From Viola odorata (lineage: Eukaryota; Streptophyta; Magnoliopsida; Malpighiales; Violaceae): a DNA stretch of 64,000 nt. Shown in pieces: positions 59,698-64,000 of the stretch (its first letter is position 1; the number at the start of each line of letters is the position of its first letter). The stretch lies in NCBI GenBank assembly GCA_963691705.1, contig OY829541.1:67799189-67863188 (forward strand), given 5' to 3'. The notes beneath the pieces are model-generated. The model saw nothing but the letters and a program-made list of their open reading frames with translations, did not search any database and was not told the origin of the DNA. Made by a program: the position numbers and the translations under genes.

Positions 59698-62600
59698 ATG
59701 GAGCCGCCAAGGGGTGTTTTGGCTTCTCTGTGGAACTTCATTTACTTTCTGCCTTTCTTCATTGCGCTTCTGCTTCTGGGCACTATTAAAGGTTAGTGCT
59801 TTGAATCATTTCCCCTTGTTTCCAAGTTGTTTCAGTTCTTTCTTGTTCTGGTAAATTGGTTCTATCGCACTAAATTGGGTTTCCTTTTTATACCTTTTCC
59901 GTTTAATGGAAGGTTTGTTGTTGAGGAAGGGATTTTTTGTTTGATTGATTTCCTGTCTGAAAATGTGGTTTATTGTCTGAAATTTTGGTTTATTTGTTAC
60001 ATAAACGTTTACGTTTACCAATTTAATGGATAGTAATATATATCTTCAGTGTTGCACGTGAGATGATTGGAAGGTTATTCTTCTTATTAATAGTACAAAC
60101 TTGGATTACAATCTAGTTATGATGAAGTGTATGACATTATTTTTCTTCTTTCAGGAATCATTTTCTGCCCACTGATTTGCCTCTTCATGACTGTTGGGAA
60201 TTCTGCTATCATATTGGGTCTTTGGCCACTCCATGTTGTATGGACATCTTATTCCATTTTGAGGTTTTGCCTTGACCTTATACTCACCATTTTGCTTGAG
60301 CATGATAGTGTTCAGTTTGTATCAATCTCTCTTATTCTTTTAATCTCTCTTACGGGCAGTGCTAAACAATTAGGGCCTGTTCTGAAGCTTGTTCTTTGCA
60401 TACTGCTACCAGTTCCTGTGATTCTATGGCCGATGGTTGGTATTGTTGGAAGTTTCTTTGGTGGAGCATTATATGGCTTTCTTTCCCCAATATTTGCTAC
60501 TTTTGATGCTGTTGGAGAAGGGAAGAGGAATGTGCTTTATCACTGTTTTTATGTAAGATTTGAGTAATAGGCTTTGGTGATCCTTCTGTCCACGTTTTAC
60601 CCTCTTGTATTCTTGTATGAGATGGATAATTGCCATCGTCTGCATTTGCAGGATGGAACTTGGGACACTATTAGGAAAAGTTGGATGGTTGTCCGTGACG
60701 TTGGAGATTATTGTTTCCATTCCTATTTCTCTTACATGCATGACCTCCGAAAACCAGGAGCTCCAGATGCCAAATATTATGAGATCAGGTGTGCTGCTTG
60801 TCATTCCAGCTTACTCTTTTTTGCTCTTGGTAGGCAAAACTAGTGGTTTGCCCATGTGGTGGACTAACTAAGGAGAGATTTGCTGTACTTCTTTTCATGC
60901 AATTATTGAAACTCCTGCAGATTGCTTTACATTCCTAGTGCTGTCATTGCTGCTTTAATTGGTGTGGTGGTGGACTTTCCGATGATCTCATTCATTGCCC
61001 TTTGGAAAAGCCCATACATGCTCTTTAAGGGGTGGCATCGCTTGTTTCATGACCTAATAGGACGGGAAGGCCCTTTTTTGGAAACGATATGTGTGCCACT
61101 TGCAGGTCTTGCTATCCTACTCTGGCCATTGGCTGTTGTTGGGGCTGTTTTGGGCTCGATGGTATCAAGCATCGGTCTTGGTCTTTATGCAGGCGTGGTT
61201 GCTTATCAGGTTGAAATCATTACATTTAGTTGCTAAATCTGAGTAGTTATGATGGGATAAAGTGGAAGTACCTTGGAATGGAATTTAAATGATCCATTAT
61301 TTCTTTATGTTGTTCAAATTACTTCACAACTCCTTATCTATTTTATCTTCCTTATATATTTTCTCCATTGTCGCAGCTTTTTAGATTCAACTGGGGGAAA
61401 TGGATATTTCTTGTATACTTGTTTTGGAAATTTGACAAAACCTTAAGCTTGGCGTTTAACTAGATATTTTCTTTTTGGCATTGTGAGATGCATCTTAAAC
61501 TTGTAGCTGATCAATTTTGTTCAACTATACCAGCATATTCTTTAATTGTTCTTCGAAGTTCATGCCAGTTGAGAACTAAGAACTACGCCAATTCTCTTAA
61601 ATGATTTCCAGGAATTTTAACATCCATCTGGTGGCCGTTTTTTTCAGGAGTCCTCTTTTGTGTTTGGGCTTCACTACGTCATTGCATCATTGGCCATTTA
61701 TGATGAATACAGCAACGACATTCTTGACATGCCTGAAGGATCTTGCTTCCCTCGGTCTCTATTTCATCTTTGAAATACTTTGTTGTTATGGTATGGAGCG
61801 GGTGCAAGAAATAGGACAAAGTTCTAATTCTCTGTGATATTGGCAGGCCAAAATATCGGAAGGATGAACTGACAAAGACCACTTCTCGTACAGACTCGAT
61901 CTCAGAGTCCAGTGTTCGAAATCCTCCTTCCCGCACAAATTCAATAGGTCATCCTATGGTTGATTTGAAGCCACTTGAGGTACAACTTATATTTCCTTTA
62001 AAGGGTGCATTCATGTTAAGTGTGTAGTTTGGGTGCTTAAACTGAACTTTTTTGTGTACTTGTGTAGATGCTTGACAACTTATTTAAGGAGAGTCATCAT
62101 GTTGGGGAGCTATTCGTTTCAGAAGGATTAATCACGCAACAAGACATCGAAGATTCCAAGTCTGGAAAGGGTAGCAAAGTGGTGAGCATTGGCTTGCCAG
62201 CCTATTGCATTCTTCAGGCTCTCTTACGCTCTGGAAAAGCCAATTGTGCTGGCATTTTGTTGAGTAAGTGGATATTTTTCCTCAAGGTGTTGTTTCCTCC
62301 TCTTTATTCGGAAACAGCTTTCAACAGTCTTCATTGTTATAACATCAGGAATGATCTTTGGTTCTTCATTGATATAGGTGATAATGTCACAGAGATAACC
62401 AGCACAAACAGGCCAAAAGATGCCTTCTTTGATTGGTTTTTTAACCCTTTTTTGATCATCAAAGACCAGCTTAAAGCATTAAACCTCTCAGAGGCAGAAG
62501 AAGACTATCTATGCAAGTTAGTATTGTTAAACAGTGGTCCTGAGAGGTTGAAAAGCTCAAATATTGGTCCACTACCGGAGTCCGAGCGTAGACGTGCCGA

Positions 62601-63003
62601 ACTAGATGGCTTAGCTCGTAGGTAACACTGCCAAAACCTTTTTGCAGCTCTCTAGTTGTCTGCATTTAGCATCCTTTTTTTATCGCATGCTGTCCATTGT
62701 TTCCTTAGTCTCACGTAAACCTCTGCATTGCAATGAAGGCTCCAAGGGATCACGAAAAGCATTTCAAGATATCCGACTGCTAGACGTAATTTTCAAAGTC
62801 TTGTCAAGACGCTATCAGAAGAGCTTGCCAAGAAAAATGGTGAGACCAGATCAAGCAATGGGCGTCGACTGATGCAAAGATCGAAAAGTGCTTTTGCACA
62901 GGTCATGTTTACCCAGAGGTCTTTCAAAGACAAAGAGAGTTTCAATGGTTCTTCCGATCAAGAGATGCAACCAGTTGTTGTAAGGAATGTTGACATCGTA
63001 TGA
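59698..63003 (+). CDS. Membrane protein of the At3g27390 family (uncharacterised)
   Basis: Nine exons (59698-59791, 60155-60552, 60652-60788, 60921-61209, 61648-61754, 61847-61979, 62068-62263, 62378-62621, 62739-63003) give 620 residues with consistent phase throughout. The first half is very hydrophobic with about eight possible membrane segments (for example LASLWNFIYFLPFFIALLLL, LILTILLEHDSVQFVSISLI, AGLAILLWPLAVVGAVLGSM). Between them are soluble loops such as DGTWDTIRKSWMVVRDVGDY. The second half is cytosol-like with a Ser/Thr-rich linker (TSRTDSISESSVRNPPSRTN), RPKDAFFDWFFNPFLIIKDQ, and a basic C-terminus. It matches the plant-only family typified by Arabidopsis At3g27390 in layout and length; no biochemical function is established. 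Confidence 0.88.
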
Positions 63004-63470
63004 CGCTCTAGTTTCAAGTTTTTGTTGTGCAAGAGTTCGATTTAAGATGATTGTTTGCTACCTTTGTTCCATCCACTCTTCTGTTCTGCCCAGCTAGCAG
63101 CAAAAAACTATGTATTATGTAGAATTAGATACAATCACTGCACCACAAGTTTTTCAAAGCATTCGAGTAGAATTAGTTGTGTTAGTACAACTGGGTCTAG
63201 TAAGGATAGATAGTAGTAATGCATACACATCGTACCATCTACCTCTCACCTTACGGATGAGCCACTAATATTTTAGTCATTAACCGATGCCTTTTTTATT
63301 TCACCATAAATAAAAATGAAAAACAAAAATTACCATTTTGATTTACCTATTTTTTACATAAATTAGAGAAACTGACCAAGTCAAAGCCACATCCAATCCA
63401 AGTATCTAACTGCCATCCATCTCCCACTAATCCCCCACTAATCCTACTTATTAAAGCCTTAATCTCTTCA
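63004..63470. other. Spacer before the phytocyanin gene
   Basis: 3' flank of the membrane protein gene and promoter of the next gene; nothing else seen. Confidence 0.4.
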
Positions 63471-63478
63471 TATAAATA
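63471..63478 (+). promoter_or_regulatory. Putative TATA box of the phytocyanin gene
   Basis: TATAAATA about 60 bases before the start codon. Confidence 0.65.
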
Positions 63479-63533
63479 ATCACACCCATCTAATTAATAG
63501 CACTACTAGCTCTTGTCAATCCATTTTTACTGC

Positions 63534-64000
63534 ATGAAAATCATGAAAACCTACAGCCTCACTTGTCTCCTCTTGATCATCATCACCGTCTTTACATCTT
63601 TCCATTACTTTCCAGTAGTTTCATCTTTTGAGTTCCAAGTTGGTGGGCACAATGGCTGGGTTGTCCCACCTGCCAATGACTCCAAAATCTACAATGATTG
63701 GGCCTCAGAAAATCGCTTTCAAGTTGGTGACACTGTACGTAAGTTCCACAAGCACAACATATTTCTAAGTTTTTATCATCTACGAATGATTATTAGGTGC
63801 ATGCACTCTCATAGACGACCGATTAATAATGAGTTTTTTCTTTTGTGGGTTCTTAATTTCCATTTATGTTTTTTTGCAGATTTTAGGTACAAGAAAGATT
63901 CAGTGATGGAGGTGAGTGAGGAGGATTACAAGAAATGCAACTCTAGTCACCCAAATTTCTTCTCAAACACGGGCAACACAATCTACAAGCTTGAAGGAGC
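63534..64000 (+). CDS. Early-nodulin-like protein (phytocyanin domain), partial
   Basis: Two exons are visible, 63534-63738 and 63880 to the window end, joining as VGDTVHFRYKKDSVMEVSEE. A signal peptide (about 1-30, SLTCLLLIIITVFTSFHYF) precedes a plastocyanin-like domain with the family start FEFQVGGHNGWVVPP, NDWASENRFQVGDT, and SEEDYKKCNSSHPNFFSNTG. In copper-binding phytocyanins a His follows FxYxxxxH; here that position is Asp (KKDSV), as in early-nodulin-like proteins that do not bind copper. The gene continues beyond the window, so the Pro-rich and GPI parts are unseen. A second ATG lies three codons after the chosen start. Confidence 0.88.
   Translation, partial: MKIMKTYSLTCLLLIIITVFTSFHYFPVVSSFEFQVGGHNGWVVPPANDSKIYNDWASENRFQVGDTVRKFHKHNIFLSFYHLRMIIRCMHSHRRPINNEFFLLWVLNFHLCFFADFRYKKDSVMEVSEEDYKKCNSSHPNFFSNTGNTIYKLEG

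Noticed and set aside
62264..62377. Continuous reading frame between exons 7 and 8 of the At3g27390-like gene
   Set aside because: The frame is open but a GTAAGT donor at 62264 and an AG acceptor at 62377 join in phase (LLSDNVTEIT) to give the family sequence, so this is treated as an intron; intron retention would add 38 residues.

Overview
The window is nuclear DNA from a flowering plant, very probably a eudicot. The genes carry GT-AG introns in AT-rich DNA, and the proteins are plant-specific types: sieve-element occlusion proteins, classical arabinogalactan proteins, a CCT-motif regulator, GeBP-like factors, an early-nodulin-like phytocyanin and an LPE1-like PPR protein. The spacers hold plant-type Stowaway, hAT and Mutator-like elements, LINE scraps and tRNA-derived repeats. 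Nothing seen fixes the family or species. All exon joins below were worked out by hand from splice sites and reading phase.

Layout, left to right. 1-1.7 kb: the edge of a minus-strand gene with a divergent GATA-type zinc finger. 1.9-8.6 kb: repeats, including a 1.8 kb inverted repeat. 8.6-16.3 kb: two tandem seven-exon SEO genes (phloem P-protein). 16.9-17.3 kb: mitoribosomal mS38-like protein. 17.3-21.9 kb: repeat-rich spacer. 21.9-25.3 kb: ABHD17-like hydrolase with a KSTD-repeat tail, followed by a decayed ATL-type RING-H2 pseudogene. 27.0-29.7 kb (minus): NAD-dependent glycerol-3-phosphate dehydrogenase, 11 exons. 30.2-30.7 kb: LINE fragment. 31.2-33.7 kb: two tandem GPI-anchored arabinogalactan proteins. 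35.4-36.9 kb (minus): secreted pectate lyase. 37-41 kb: a hAT MITE with target-site duplication, a Mutator-like element with a perfect 9-bp duplication, and a tRNA-Pro-like relic. 42.0-43.9 kb: CCT-motif protein (CIA2/ASML2 type). 45.1-45.8 kb (minus): ubiquitin-like protein related to BAG chaperone regulators but lacking the BAG domain. 50.1-52.3 kb: LPE1-like chloroplast PPR protein. 52.7-57.4 kb (minus): two tandem GeBP-like genes, with a hAT-derived element between them that carries a PPR gene fragment. 59.7-63.0 kb: nine-exon membrane protein of the At3g27390 family. 63.5-64 kb: first part of an early-nodulin-like (phytocyanin) gene cut by the window edge.

The genes do not form one pathway; this is ordinary mixed plant gene order with three local tandem duplications (SEO, AGP, GeBP-like). 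The most interesting items are the hAT-derived unit carrying a PPR fragment, the Mutator-like element with intact duplication, the 1.8 kb inverted repeat that could make a long hairpin RNA, and the Gly/Ser/Gln repeat N-terminus present in only one of the two SEO paralogs. I found no convincing new multi-gene system.
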